DNA from: CAYNCE01 sp964522515
GTDB taxonomy: Bacteria; Patescibacteriota; Patescibacteriia; UBA2196
Assembly (NCBI GenBank): GCA_964522515.1
Contig: CAZFWC010000003.1
Span: 1-52,691, forward strand
Direction of reading: 5' to 3'
Length of the DNA: 52,691 nucleotides
This document shows, piece after piece, positions 36,717 through 45,837 of this stretch. Under the pieces are notes generated by a model. That model saw only the letters and a list, made by a program, of their open reading frames with translations. It ran no database searches and was not told where the DNA came from. The stretch's first letter is position 1. The number at the start of each line of letters is the position of its first letter. A program made the translations under genes and the position numbers.

Positions 36717-38387
36717 ATGAAAGCATTTAAAGATAAATATTTTAGAATTTTAGTGATTTTAGCAATTATATTTTTTTGTGTTTATTCGTTTTTGCCAATT
36801 TCACAACTAATTTTTCAAAATCAAAATAATATTAAATCATCATTAAAATTTAACACACCAGATGAAGTAATTAATTATTATTTTACAACGCAGTATACAA
36901 AAACAAGCGAATTATACTATTTTGAGCCGTTAAATAATTTTGTTAATCGTGTAATTTTTCCGCGCTGGGCTTTTGTAAAAGATGGTAGAATTACGCCAGG
37001 AAATTTTTTAGGAATTGATTTAATTTACGGAAATTTAGCTAAAATTTTTTCTCCCGAGTACTCGGGATTAATTATTCCATTTTTAACTCCAATTTTTGCT
37101 GTGATTGGAATTTTGTTTTTTTATTTATTATTAAAATATTTTTTTGAAAAACGCGTGGCTTTTGTGTCTGCGTTGTTAGTTTTTATTTTTCCAGGATTTT
37201 GGTACTACGCGTCAAGGACAATGTTTCACAATATTTTATTTTTATCTTTATTAATAATTGGACTTTATTTTTTATTTAGATTATTTAAAACAAATAAAAA
37301 TAAATTATTTTTATCTTTTTTGTGTGGTTTATTTGTTGGTCTGGCTTTAATCACTCGCACTTCTGAAATTGTTTGGGTGTTTTTAATGGTTTTAATAATT
37401 TTGATATTTAATTTTAAAAAATTAAAAGATTTGTGGTTATATTTGTTGTTAAGTTTAGTAATTTTTAGTTTTTGTTTTGTTCCGGTTTTTTACCAGCACA
37501 AAATTTTATATAATAATTATTTTTCAACTGGTTACCCGATTCACACAGTAAGTTCAAATTTAGAATCAGGTCAAGTTAAATCAATAAATTATTTTCAAGC
37601 TTTAATTTTACCATTTGGATTTCATCCTCGCGTAATAATTACTCACACATTTTACAAATATATTTTAAATTTGTTTTGGCCTTGGATAATTTTGTGGTTA
37701 ATTGGATTAGCAGTATTTTTTAAAACAAAAAAAACAAAACAAGAAAAAAATTATTTTCCTTTGTTTTTTGTTCCTTGTTTTTTATTAATTTATTATGGTT
37801 CTTGGTTTTTTCGAGATTCAATTGATCCTAATTTAGTTAGTTTAGGCTCGTCTTATGTTAGATATTTTTTACCTTTATTTATTTTTAATATTCCAATTAT
37901 TGGGTTTTTGATTGTTAAAATATTTAATATAAAAAAATGGTCAAAAATAAATAAGTGTTTTTGTGTTTTTGTGTTTTTGTCTTTAAGCGTTTTTTCTTTT
38001 TATCAAGTTTATTTTGCTAATTCTGAATCTTTAATAAATATTAAAAATCAGCTAATTAAATATCAAATCCAAAATCAAAGTTTTTTGAAAAAAATTGATC
38101 AAGATGATATAATATATTTAAGCGCAGGAACTGATAAAATTTTATTTCCAGAATTTAAGCATTTAATCGTACAACAAAATAAAGTAGAATTTGTAGAAAT
38201 TAAAAAACTTTTGTTTTACAGAAATGTTTATTATTTTCATCACAATGAAAACACAAGTTTAAAAGAATTAAATAAAAATATTTTTAATCCAGAAAATTTA
38301 AAATTAGAAAATGAAGTTTTGATTAACGGGGGAGGGAAGCTTTTTCAAATTGTTCAAGACAAGCTTAAAACAAATGTTAAAAAATAA
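36717..38387 (+). CDS. Polytopic membrane protein, GT-C glycosyltransferase-like
   Basis: Seen: 556 aa, about 11 membrane helices in the N-terminal ~430 residues and a ~130-residue C-terminal soluble part. The layout (first helix, a polar outer loop YYFTTQYTKTSELYYFEPLN, RTMFHNILFLSLLIIGLYFLFR, ALITRTSEIVWV) resembles GT39/GT83-type lipid-linked sugar transferases, but the first-loop DE-type catalytic pair is not certain. Substrate unknown. A TCCCGAGTACTCGGGA palindrome (37052-37067) is translated as SPEYSGL. I chose ATG 36717; an earlier ATG lies upstream of the -10 box. Its 3' end overlaps the pilC-like gene. Confidence 0.7.
   Translation: MKAFKDKYFRILVILAIIFFCVYSFLPISQLIFQNQNNIKSSLKFNTPDEVINYYFTTQYTKTSELYYFEPLNNFVNRVIFPRWAFVKDGRITPGNFLGIDLIYGNLAKIFSPEYSGLIIPFLTPIFAVIGILFFYLLLKYFFEKRVAFVSALLVFIFPGFWYYASRTMFHNILFLSLLIIGLYFLFRLFKTNKNKLFLSFLCGLFVGLALITRTSEIVWVFLMVLIILIFNFKKLKDLWLYLLLSLVIFSFCFVPVFYQHKILYNNYFSTGYPIHTVSSNLESGQVKSINYFQALILPFGFHPRVIITHTFYKYILNLFWPWIILWLIGLAVFFKTKKTKQEKNYFPLFFVPCFLLIYYGSWFFRDSIDPNLVSLGSSYVRYFLPLFIFNIPIIGFLIVKIFNIKKWSKINKCFCVFVFLSLSVFSFYQVYFANSESLINIKNQLIKYQIQNQSFLKKIDQDDIIYLSAGTDKILFPEFKHLIVQQNKVEFVEIKKLLFYRNVYYFHHNENTSLKELNKNIFNPENLKLENEVLINGGGKLFQIVQDKLKTNVKK
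37052..37067. repeat. CCCGAGTACTCGGG palindrome inside a coding region
   Basis: Perfect 16-bp palindrome in frame in the GT-C-like gene. Other copies, some degenerate, are at 1425, 13637, 27847, 30796, 36493 and 43543. Confidence 0.85.
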
Positions 38388-39810
38388 AAAAAAATTCAAA
38401 CCAAAATCAATTACTTCTTTTGTTGTTCCTGAAAAAAAAGATCAGGAAGAATTAAATTTAGATTTAGATAAAGAAAAAAAAGAATTAGAATTAGATGAAG
38501 TAGAAGCGCTAACAGAAATTAATAATTCCCAGGATTTGAGTGAAGAAATAAAAACAGAACCAGAATCTGAAGAAGAAAAAAAAGTTAAAGAAATAATTAA
38601 AAAAAAGAAAAAAAATAATTTTAAGGATTCAGAAGATGAAATTTTAGAAGAAATTGATAAAAGTAAATTAGCTGATGAGGAAAAAATAAACAACAACAAA
38701 AACAGTAACGAGGAAAAACAAAAAAAACAATTTTTAAACAATATTAATGTTCATAAATATTTAAACTATTTGCAAAAAGTTAGTTTAAAAGATAAAATAT
38801 TTTTTACAAAAAATCTTACTGTAATGCTTAAAGCTGGATTATCAATTGGGAAAGCTTTGCAAGCATTAGCTGAACAAACTCAAAATAAAAAATTTAAAAA
38901 AATATTACAAGAAATTGAAAAAAAAGTTAAAAAAGGAAATAGTTTTGCTGAAAGTTTAAAAACTTATCCAAAAACATTTAATAATCTTTTTGTTTCAATG
39001 GTTGAATCTGGTGAAGAAACTGGAAATTTAGAAAATGTATTAAAACAAATTCATAAACAAATGACTCGCGACCACGCGCTAATTAGTAAAATTCGCGGAG
39101 CAATGATTTATCCAATAATCGTAATTTCAGCAATGATTGGGATTGGAATTGGAATGATTGTTTTTGTAATTCCTAAATTTATAACTATTTTTGAAGAAGT
39201 TGATGCTCAGCTTCCATTTGCAACAAGGATGTTAATGAATCTTTCTGATTTTATTTTAGCAAATGGATTATTTCTTTTTATTTCTGTTGTAATTATTACA
39301 ATTGCGTTGATAAAAATTTTTAAAACAAAAAAAGGCAAATTATTTTTGCATAATATTTTTTTAAAATTACCAATTTTATCTAGAATAGTTAAAAAAATTA
39401 ATTTAGCAAGATTTTCGCGCACACTTTCTTCTCTTTTAAAAACTGATATTCCAATTGTTAAAGCATTTGAAATTACAGCAAAAGTTTTAGGAAATGTCCA
39501 TTATAAAAACGCTTTAAATGAAGCTAAAGAAAAAATTCAAAAAGGAGAACATATTCGTAAATGTTTAGAAAAATATAATAAATTATTTCCAGCTGTTGTG
39601 ATTCAAATGGTAACTGTTGGTGAAGAAACAGGCGCTTTGGATTCTGTTTTAGATGAATTAGCTAATTTTTATGAAGAAGATATTGATCAAACAATGAAAA
39701 ATTTGCCAACAATTATTGAACCAGTCTTAATGCTTGTGTTAGGAGTTGGCGTTGGCTTAATGGCTGTTGCTGTTTTAATGCCAATGTATTCTTTGTCGCA
39801 AGCTTTCTAA
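38374..39810 (+). CDS. pilC: Type IV pilus inner-membrane platform protein (PilC/GspF family)
   Basis: Platform on which pilus ATPases act. Seen: 478 aa from ATG 38374 (TTG 38350 possible). A ~115-residue charged Lys/Glu extension comes first, then two T2SSF domains: LTVMLKAGLSIGKALQALAEQ / VSMVESGEETGNLENVLKQI, and LSSLLKTDIPIVKAFE / IQMVTVGEETGALDSVLDEL, with three membrane helices and the closing PMYSLSQAF. The long acidic/basic extension is unusual for the family. No pilB or pilT ATPase lies in the window. Starts a pilus gene run that continues to 46122. Confidence 0.93.
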   Translation: MLKNKKKFKPKSITSFVVPEKKDQEELNLDLDKEKKELELDEVEALTEINNSQDLSEEIKTEPESEEEKKVKEIIKKKKKNNFKDSEDEILEEIDKSKLADEEKINNNKNSNEEKQKKQFLNNINVHKYLNYLQKVSLKDKIFFTKNLTVMLKAGLSIGKALQALAEQTQNKKFKKILQEIEKKVKKGNSFAESLKTYPKTFNNLFVSMVESGEETGNLENVLKQIHKQMTRDHALISKIRGAMIYPIIVISAMIGIGIGMIVFVIPKFITIFEEVDAQLPFATRMLMNLSDFILANGLFLFISVVIITIALIKIFKTKKGKLFLHNIFLKLPILSRIVKKINLARFSRTLSSLLKTDIPIVKAFEITAKVLGNVHYKNALNEAKEKIQKGEHIRKCLEKYNKLFPAVVIQMVTVGEETGALDSVLDELANFYEEDIDQTMKNLPTIIEPVLMLVLGVGVGLMAVAVLMPMYSLSQAF

Positions 39811-39814
39811 AAAA

Positions 39815-41152
39815 ATGTCAAATCAAAATAAAAATTCAGCGTCTACCAAGGGTTTTACTCTAATCGAAGTCTTAGTTGGTATTGTAATTCTTGCGCTGAT
39901 TTCTTTAAGTTTTTACAGCTTAATTAATTTTACTTTAAAAACAATTTGGGAAGCAAAAGCAAAAATTACCGCAACACAATTAGCAAATCAAAAAATAGAA
40001 ATGGCTAGAAATTTAAGCTACCAAGCCGTTGGAACACAAAACGGAATTCCTTTTGGAACAATTCCAAACACTGAAACTGTTTTAAGAAATAATATTGAAT
40101 ACATAGTGAACACGCAAGTAATTTATATTGACGACGAATTTGACGGAGTTTTAGATGGCGAGCCAAATGACACTTTAAATACTGATTATAAAAAAGTCAG
40201 AGTTGAAGTAAGTTGGAATTATCGGCTCCAGCACAAACCAGTAATTTTAATTACAAATATTGTTCCACCTGGGTTAGAAAGTTCTGTTGGTGGAGGAACT
40301 TTAAAAATTTTAGTCTACAACGCAAGCGGTCAACCTGTTTCGCAAGCAAATGTTTTTATTCAAAATACAGATCTTGATCCAAATATTAATATTAATACTT
40401 TAACTGACGACCAAGGTTTTGTAATTTTACCTGGCTCTCCAGAATCAATTGAAAATTACCAAATCACAGCGACTAAAAATAATTATTCAACTGATCAAAC
40501 AAGAAATTCTACAACAGAACTCCCAAGCCCTGAAAAACCGCACGCAAGTATTTTTGAAGACCAAACAACAAATATTAGTTTTTCAATTGATTTGCTGTCT
40601 AATTTAAATTTAGTAATTCAAAACGAAAATGAGATTAATTTATCAAATATTGAATTAAATATTCAAGGTGAAAAAACAATTGGGTTTGATGCGGAAGAAC
40701 TGCCAGTTTATAAATTTAATCAAAATTATTTTTCAAATTATTTAGGGCAAATTATTTTAAACAATATTGAATGGGATACTTACAATTTTATAATGCCAAC
40801 AAACGCGGTCTACAATATTTCAGAAACAGTTCCAATTCAGCCCTTAAATTTACTGCAAAATACAACGACTGCCGTCTTAATTACTTTAGTTCCAAAAGCT
40901 CAACACTCTGCTTTAATTATTGTTAAAGATATTAATGAACAACCTTTGCCTGACGCGCAAGTTCATTTTTATAATTATTCAAAAGGATTAGATCAAACAA
41001 TTATTACTGATGAATCTGGTCAAGCTTTTTTTACTCCTTGGCAAAATACAACTTCAACTTTAGATATTATAAAAACAGGATTTGAAAATTTTTTAGATGA
41101 ATTTGAGATTGACGGCTACCACATAGAATCAATTGTTCTTACGGAACAATAA
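39815..41152 (+). CDS. Pseudopilin with repeated carboxypeptidase-regulatory-like (beta-sandwich) domains
   Basis: Seen: 445 aa. The class III signal KGFTLIEVLVGIVILALIS gives a prepilin cleaved after Gly and methylated at Phe, with Glu5. The pilin-like part runs to ~155. Then GTLKILVYNASGQPVSQANV...TDDQGFVILPGS and later HSALIIVKDINEQPLPDAQV...TDESGQAFFTP are two carboxypeptidase-regulatory/CnaB-like beta-sandwich units, with a third divergent one between. A minor pilin this large could form an adhesive tip. Starts 4 bp after pilC. Confidence 0.85.
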   Translation: MSNQNKNSASTKGFTLIEVLVGIVILALISLSFYSLINFTLKTIWEAKAKITATQLANQKIEMARNLSYQAVGTQNGIPFGTIPNTETVLRNNIEYIVNTQVIYIDDEFDGVLDGEPNDTLNTDYKKVRVEVSWNYRLQHKPVILITNIVPPGLESSVGGGTLKILVYNASGQPVSQANVFIQNTDLDPNININTLTDDQGFVILPGSPESIENYQITATKNNYSTDQTRNSTTELPSPEKPHASIFEDQTTNISFSIDLLSNLNLVIQNENEINLSNIELNIQGEKTIGFDAEELPVYKFNQNYFSNYLGQIILNNIEWDTYNFIMPTNAVYNISETVPIQPLNLLQNTTTAVLITLVPKAQHSALIIVKDINEQPLPDAQVHFYNYSKGLDQTIITDESGQAFFTPWQNTTSTLDIIKTGFENFLDEFEIDGYHIESIVLTEQ

Positions 41153-41174
41153 TTTTCAATTTTCAATTTTCAAA

Positions 41175-41194
41175 CCTGTCTGCCGACAGGCAGG
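41175..41194. repeat. Free-standing CCTGTCTGCCGACAGGCAGG hairpin
   Basis: A bare copy of the hairpin module found inside the family-A elements. An ATTTTCAATTTTCAATTTTC microrepeat precedes it. The rest of the 230-bp gap holds the mini-ORF described next. Confidence 0.8.
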
Positions 41195-41223
41195 CAATTA
41201 TTTATTTAATTAATTTTAAAAAT

Positions 41224-41313
41224 TTAAAAATAAAAAACCCCGTCCAATGCGTAATTTTTATGTGTAGTTGTGCCACTTTCATCGTACCAAACAATTAGAT
41301 ATCTTTTCGTTAT
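41224..41313 (-). CDS. Candidate 29-codon mini-gene with an AUA start
   Basis: On the minus strand a GGAGG SD (41320-41324) lies 6 nt before an ATA codon opening a 29-codon frame that reads TKRYLIVWYDESGTTTHKN after the first codon and ends in TAA. No ATG, GTG or TTG is available in that frame between the upstream stop and this point. Upstream sits TTGACA-N17-TAAAAA. So the whole start module of the SD-led small genes is present except the ATG. Either AUA is used, or the start codon was lost and this is a decaying gene. Confidence 0.35.
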   Translation of the reverse strand: MTKRYLIVWYDESGTTTHKNYALDGVFYF

Positions 41314-41360
41314 CTTTATCCTCCAATTTTAAATTTTTAACTCCAATTAATTATAAATTA

Positions 41361-41389
41361 TTTTTAGCACACCATTAAAAAAATGTCAA
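41361..41389 (-). promoter_or_regulatory. Minus-strand promoter overlapping the pseudopilin start codon
   Basis: TTGACA (41384-41389), 17-nt spacer, TAAAAA (41361-41366). The -35 box lies on the first codons of the + strand gene at 41383. Confidence 0.5.
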
Positions 41390-42048
41390 ATCAAAAAAAT
41401 TCAGCGTTAAATCAGCGCACAAATCCTCCTTCGCTAAAGCTACGGCGGACAGGTCAGCGTCAGTCAGCGTCTAAGGGATTTACTTTAGTAGAATTAATGG
41501 TTGCGATTTCAATTTTTCTTTTAGCTACTTTTGTGGTAAGTGTTTTTATAATTCAAAATTTTCAAACTCAAAATTTTTCTTTAGAACAATCTTCTGCAAT
41601 TACTGAAGCGCGACGAGGAGTTGAAACTTTAGTTAAAGAACTGCGCGAAGCTTTGCCAGCAGACACTGGCGCTTATCCAATTGAATTTGCAAATGACCAA
41701 GAAATAATTTTTTACGCAGATTACGATCGCGACAACGCAATTGAAAAAGTTCATTATTGGTTAGATGAAAGTGATTTTAAAAAAAATGTGATTGAAGCAG
41801 GCGGAAGTCCACTTTCTTATTCTGGTGCAGGAGAAACAGAAATAATTTCTCGTTTTGTTAGAAATAATACAACAACAATTTTTACTTATTTTAACGGCGA
41901 TTACGCAACAAGCGCAACTCCTGCTGATCCAAATACCGTTAAACTAATTAATATTTATTTAAAAATTAATGTTAAACCACAACACGCGCCAACTGATTTT
42001 GAACTAGAATCTGATGTGAGTTTAAGGAATTTGAAAGAAAATCTATGA
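41383..42048 (+). CDS. Pseudopilin (PulJ/GspJ-like) with a repeat-derived leader
   Basis: Seen: 221 aa. The signal KGFTLVELMVAISIFLLATF is a standard prepilin motif, followed by TEARRGVETLVKELREAL and a beta-rich C-terminus. The leader before the cleavage site is ~32 residues, far longer than usual, because the 29-bp dispersed unit (41425-41453) is translated there as NPPSLKLRRTGQ. It is removed with the leader peptide on cleavage, which explains why it is tolerated. ATGA overlap with the next gene. Confidence 0.88.
   Translation: MSNQKNSALNQRTNPPSLKLRRTGQRQSASKGFTLVELMVAISIFLLATFVVSVFIIQNFQTQNFSLEQSSAITEARRGVETLVKELREALPADTGAYPIEFANDQEIIFYADYDRDNAIEKVHYWLDESDFKKNVIEAGGSPLSYSGAGETEIISRFVRNNTTTIFTYFNGDYATSATPADPNTVKLINIYLKINVKPQHAPTDFELESDVSLRNLKENL
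41425..41453 (+). repeat. 29-bp dispersed element in the pseudopilin leader
   Basis: Identical to 9919-9947 in alaS but read in a different frame (PPSLKLRRTG here, SFAKATADR there). Confidence 0.92.
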
Positions 42049-43415
42049 AAAACAAAGGAACAATTTTAATGCTGACTTTAATAATGACTTCTGTTTTTAC
42101 AATTGCTTCTTTATCAATCGCGAGTTTAGCAATTTCACAAAATAAATTGGCAAATCAAAAAATTTCTTGGCACAACGCTTTAAATATTGCAGAAGCTGGA
42201 TTAAATTATTACCGTTGGCATTTGGCGCACGCTCCGGAAGATTATGAAAATAATATTGGAATTCACGATTACACTGATCCGCAAAGTGGCGTTGTTGGAC
42301 ATTACAATTTAGAAATAACTGCGCCGTCTGAGTGTTCAAGTGTTGTAACAATTAAGTCAACTGGCTGGACAAATAAATTTCCAGATACAAAAAGAGTTGT
42401 GCAAGCAAAATACGGTTTAGCTTCTTTAGCTTCTTTTGCGTTTATTACAAATTCAGATGTTTGGTTTGGCGACGAAGAAGTTTTACACGGACCAGTTCAT
42501 TCAAATGGAGGAATTAGACAAGACGGAATAAATGATTCTTTAACAACTTCAGCAAAAGAAACTTATTCTTGCCAATCACACCACGGCTGTTCACCAGCGC
42601 AAACAAAAGACGGAATTTGGGGAACTGGAGGTGACCAAGAACTTTGGGAGTATCCAACTTCAAATATTGATTTTGATATGCTAACTGTTGATTTAGCAGA
42701 ATTAAAATCCTTAGCAGAGACATCTGGAATTTATTTGCCACAAAAAGGATTAGGTTACAGAATAAATTTTAAATCAGACGGAACAATTGATGTGTACCGA
42801 GTAACTAAATTAAAAAATAATGTTACTTATTATGATATAAATTTTAAAAAACATAAAGGCTCTTGGGATATTGATCGCCAAACTTTTTTTGCAAATTATT
42901 CTTTACCTTCAGAATGTGCTATAATATTTGTGCAAGACAATGTTTGGGTTGACGGAATTATAAATGGAAAAATGACTTTAGTGGTTGCAAAACTTCCAGA
43001 AGTTCCAAACAACAGAAGAAATATAATTATAAATGGAAATTTAACTTACTTAGAAAAAAATGGACAGCACTCGTTAGGTTTAATCGCGCAACAAGATATT
43101 ATTGTTCCGCTTTATTCTGCTCCGGAAAATTTAGAAATTGACGCTGTTCTTTTAGCTCAAAATGGTTCGGTGTACAGACCTTATTATGATTCGCCTTGGC
43201 CTTATTATATTCGCGATTCAATTACAATTTACGGAACAATAATTACTAATCAAGTTTGGACTTGGTCTTGGGTCAACAGTAGTGGTAGTTGTATTTCAGG
43301 ATATTGCAACACAAACACAATTTACGATTCACATTTAAATTACAATCCACCACCTGGTTTCCCGACTTACGGAGATTACAAATTTTTACAGTGGGAGGAA
43401 ATAACTGAAAAATAA
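42045..43415 (+). CDS. PilX-like pilus assembly protein with large C-terminal domain
   Basis: Seen: 456 aa. N-terminal hydrophobic helix (ILMLTLIMTSVFTIASLSIASLA) followed by NALNIAEAGLNYYRWHLA, the pattern of PilX/DUF4900 minor pilus proteins. A long extracellular domain with paired cysteines (CQSHHGC, SCISGYC) follows, and a polybeta segment with IIINGNLTY and IYGTIITN repeats like a beta-helix. Translation is coupled to the upstream pseudopilin. Probably a minor pilin or tip protein; exact role unknown. Confidence 0.75.
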   Translation: MKNKGTILMLTLIMTSVFTIASLSIASLAISQNKLANQKISWHNALNIAEAGLNYYRWHLAHAPEDYENNIGIHDYTDPQSGVVGHYNLEITAPSECSSVVTIKSTGWTNKFPDTKRVVQAKYGLASLASFAFITNSDVWFGDEEVLHGPVHSNGGIRQDGINDSLTTSAKETYSCQSHHGCSPAQTKDGIWGTGGDQELWEYPTSNIDFDMLTVDLAELKSLAETSGIYLPQKGLGYRINFKSDGTIDVYRVTKLKNNVTYYDINFKKHKGSWDIDRQTFFANYSLPSECAIIFVQDNVWVDGIINGKMTLVVAKLPEVPNNRRNIIINGNLTYLEKNGQHSLGLIAQQDIIVPLYSAPENLEIDAVLLAQNGSVYRPYYDSPWPYYIRDSITIYGTIITNQVWTWSWVNSSGSCISGYCNTNTIYDSHLNYNPPPGFPTYGDYKFLQWEEITEK

Positions 43416-43417
43416 GT

Positions 43418-43578
43418 CGCAACCCTCCTTCGCTCTCTAACAACTTTTTAATTGCTACGGCGGGCAAGCTCCTGTGTTTTTTAAATTTTAAACACAAGAG
43501 TTCCTGCCTGTCGGCAGACAGGTATCCGCCGTAGTCCAGTAGTCCCGAGTACTCGGGACTAGGAACAAAGGCGGAAAA
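43418..43578. repeat. Composite palindromic element, family A, upstream of pilM
   Basis: TCGCAACCCTCCTTCGC, CTACGGCGG, AT hairpin, CCTGCCTGTCGGCAGACAGG hairpin, CCGCCGTAG, TCCCGAGTACTCGGGA, then AAGGCGGA. Bases 43465-43558 equal 13559-13652. Confidence 0.9.
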
Positions 43579-43584
43579 CTCAAT

Positions 43585-44682
43585 ATGTTTTTTAGCACAC
43601 AAATTAAAACTTTTGGTTTGGATATTTCTGATCAATCCATAAAAATCGCGCAGATTCAAAAAATACGCGACAATTTGCAATTAACAAGTTTTAATAAAAC
43701 ATCGTTACCTCAAGGAATTTTAGTTAACGGTGAAATTCAAAATCAAGAACAATTAATTAAATATATTAAAAACACAATTAACCAAAGCAAAACTAAAATA
43801 GAAAATAATTATGTTGTGGCTTGTTTGCCAGAAGTTAAAACCTTTATTAAATTAATCAAAATAAAACTTGAAGATAAAAATTTGTCAGATAAATACTCAA
43901 TCAAAGAATTAATAAAAAAATGTTTACCAAAACATATTCCAATGCCAATTGAAGAAGTAGTTTTTGATTGGCAAATTATTAATAAAAAACAAAATTATAT
44001 TGAAGTTTTAATTGGTGTGGCTCCCAAAAACACAGTTTTAGCCTTTAATGATTTAATTAAAAAATGCGGATTAATGCCGATTTCTCTTGAAATTGAAGCT
44101 GGCTCAATAACTCGTTCTATTTTTACTTTGTCAAATAAAAAATTGCCAACAAAAATTGAAAATTCTTGCGACACTGTTTATTTTATTATTGATTGTGGCG
44201 CTTCTCGCTCAGGGTTAATTGTTTGGTCTGATCAAACAATTAAATTTACAACTAGTTTAAAAATTTGTGGTACAGAATTAACAAAAAAAATAAGTCAAGA
44301 TTTAAAACTTGATTTTAAAAAAGCTGAAAAATTAAAAAATATTTATGGACTTGAAATAAAAAACAATAAATCGAAAATTAAAAAAATTCTTAATCCATTA
44401 ATTACTGAATTAACAGATGAAATTACAAAAGCAAAAGAATTTTATGAAAATAATTTTGACAAAGATAAAAAGAAGTATGAAATTATTTTAAGCGGTGGTT
44501 CTTCAAATCTAAAAGCACTTGATACAGAATTAGCCCAAATATTAAATATGAAAGTTAGTTTAGCTAATCCTTTAATAAATTTAGCTTTAAAACAAAAAAT
44601 AAAAATAAACCAACAAGAAATTCAAAGCTACACAACAGCAATTGGTTTAGCTTTAAGATCTTTTTTTGTAAAAAATTATTAA
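43585..44682 (+). CDS. pilM: Type IV pilus assembly protein PilM
   Basis: Actin-like cytoplasmic protein that binds PilN and links to the pilus ATPases. Seen: 365 aa; TFGLDISDQSIKIAQIQK (phosphate-1 strand), NYVVACLPEVKTFIKLI (SHS2 region), YFIIDCGASRSGLIVW (phosphate-2), and IILSGGSSNLKALDTEL (adenosine motif). Complete. Heads the pilM-pilN-pilO order, the standard alignment subcomplex. Confidence 0.93.
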   Translation: MFFSTQIKTFGLDISDQSIKIAQIQKIRDNLQLTSFNKTSLPQGILVNGEIQNQEQLIKYIKNTINQSKTKIENNYVVACLPEVKTFIKLIKIKLEDKNLSDKYSIKELIKKCLPKHIPMPIEEVVFDWQIINKKQNYIEVLIGVAPKNTVLAFNDLIKKCGLMPISLEIEAGSITRSIFTLSNKKLPTKIENSCDTVYFIIDCGASRSGLIVWSDQTIKFTTSLKICGTELTKKISQDLKLDFKKAEKLKNIYGLEIKNNKSKIKKILNPLITELTDEITKAKEFYENNFDKDKKKYEIILSGGSSNLKALDTELAQILNMKVSLANPLINLALKQKIKINQQEIQSYTTAIGLALRSFFVKNY

Positions 44683-44688
44683 AAAATT

Positions 44689-45216
44689 ATGATAATTCTT
44701 AATTTGCTACCAACATCAGGAAAAAAGAAAATTGTAAATCATTATTTACTGCTTTTAATAAAAGATGTTGTTTTTTTGTTTCTTTTAACAAGCGCTATTT
44801 TAGCAATTTTATTTTTAATTTGTTATTTTATTTTAATTAAAAATTTTATTACAACTACTGAACAAAATTTATCAGTGATGAAAAATACGGGATTAATCAC
44901 AAGTAAAATAAGAAAAGTAAATAGAAAATTAAATTCAATTGAAAAAATTCAAAATGATTACACAAATTGGGTTCAATTTATTGTTGAGTTAAATTCACTA
45001 ATTCCACAAAATGAAATTCAAATTACAAAATTAAATATTGATAAACACCAGAAAATAATTACAATCAATGGTAAAGCTTTAGAAAGAGATGGTTTTTTAA
45101 TTTTTAAAAAAAATCTAGAAAATTCTAAAATATTTACAGAAATTAATTCTCCTTTATCAAATTTATTATTAGAAAAAAACATAAATTTTTCTTTAGAAAT
45201 AAAATATGAAATTTAA
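44689..45216 (+). CDS. pilN: PilN-like pilus assembly protein
   Basis: Single-pass membrane protein linking PilM to PilO. Seen: 175 aa; short cytoplasmic start MIILNLLPTSGKKKI resembling the PilM-binding INLLP motif, one membrane helix (VVFLFLLTSAILAILFLICYF), then a coiled coil and an alpha/beta ferredoxin-like domain (ITKLNIDKHQKIITINGKAL). Position between pilM and pilO supports the name. Overlaps the next gene by 11 bp. Confidence 0.85.
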   Translation: MIILNLLPTSGKKKIVNHYLLLLIKDVVFLFLLTSAILAILFLICYFILIKNFITTTEQNLSVMKNTGLITSKIRKVNRKLNSIEKIQNDYTNWVQFIVELNSLIPQNEIQITKLNIDKHQKIITINGKALERDGFLIFKKNLENSKIFTEINSPLSNLLLEKNINFSLEIKYEI

Positions 45217-45817
45217 TTTAAATTTAAAATATAATAAAGTTGTAATTATTTTTATTGCTGTAATTATTAATTTTAGCATTATTTTTTTAATTATTTTACC
45301 AACAATTAAAAAAATAAAACAGTTAACAAACGACACTTACAGTCAACGGGTTGCTTTAGAAAAATTATATTTACGCGGACAAAGTATTAAAAAATCAAAA
45401 CAAAATTATGAAAAAATTAAAGATAAAGTTGAAAATTTAGAAACTGTTTTTAATAAGGTTGGAAAAGAATTAGATTTTATTAAATCTTTAGAACAAATTG
45501 CGCAAAAACAAAATATCCAACAAATAATTGAAATAAAAAATAATAAAACAGAAACAGAAAAATTTGAAAATGAAAATTATAAAGAAATTCAAGTATCTGT
45601 TAATTTAAATGGTGACTTTAATAATATTATAAATTATTTAGAACAAGCGCAACTCTTAGATTATTATTTTAATATTAATTATCTTGATTTTTATTATTCA
45701 AAAGCAAAATCTTTTAAACAAATAAAAGAATCTATTGATGAAAATGAATTATACGAAAAATCAAACACTTTTCCTAAAATAAATGCTGTATTTTCTGGAT
45801 TAACTTATTGGAAATAA
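45206..45817 (+). CDS. pilO: PilO-like pilus assembly protein
   Basis: Seen: 203 aa; one membrane helix (VVIIFIAVIINFSIIFLIIL), a coiled coil (KIKQLTNDTYSQRVALEKLY...KVENLETVFNKVG), and a C-terminal domain ending in VSVNLNGDFNNIINYLEQAQ, the PilO/GspM-type fold. The pilM-pilN-pilO order makes the assignment likely although sequence conservation in this family is low. Confidence 0.82.
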   Translation: MKFNLNLKYNKVVIIFIAVIINFSIIFLIILPTIKKIKQLTNDTYSQRVALEKLYLRGQSIKKSKQNYEKIKDKVENLETVFNKVGKELDFIKSLEQIAQKQNIQQIIEIKNNKTETEKFENENYKEIQVSVNLNGDFNNIINYLEQAQLLDYYFNINYLDFYYSKAKSFKQIKESIDENELYEKSNTFPKINAVFSGLTYWK

Positions 45818-45837
45818 AAAAATCACAAAATAATTTT

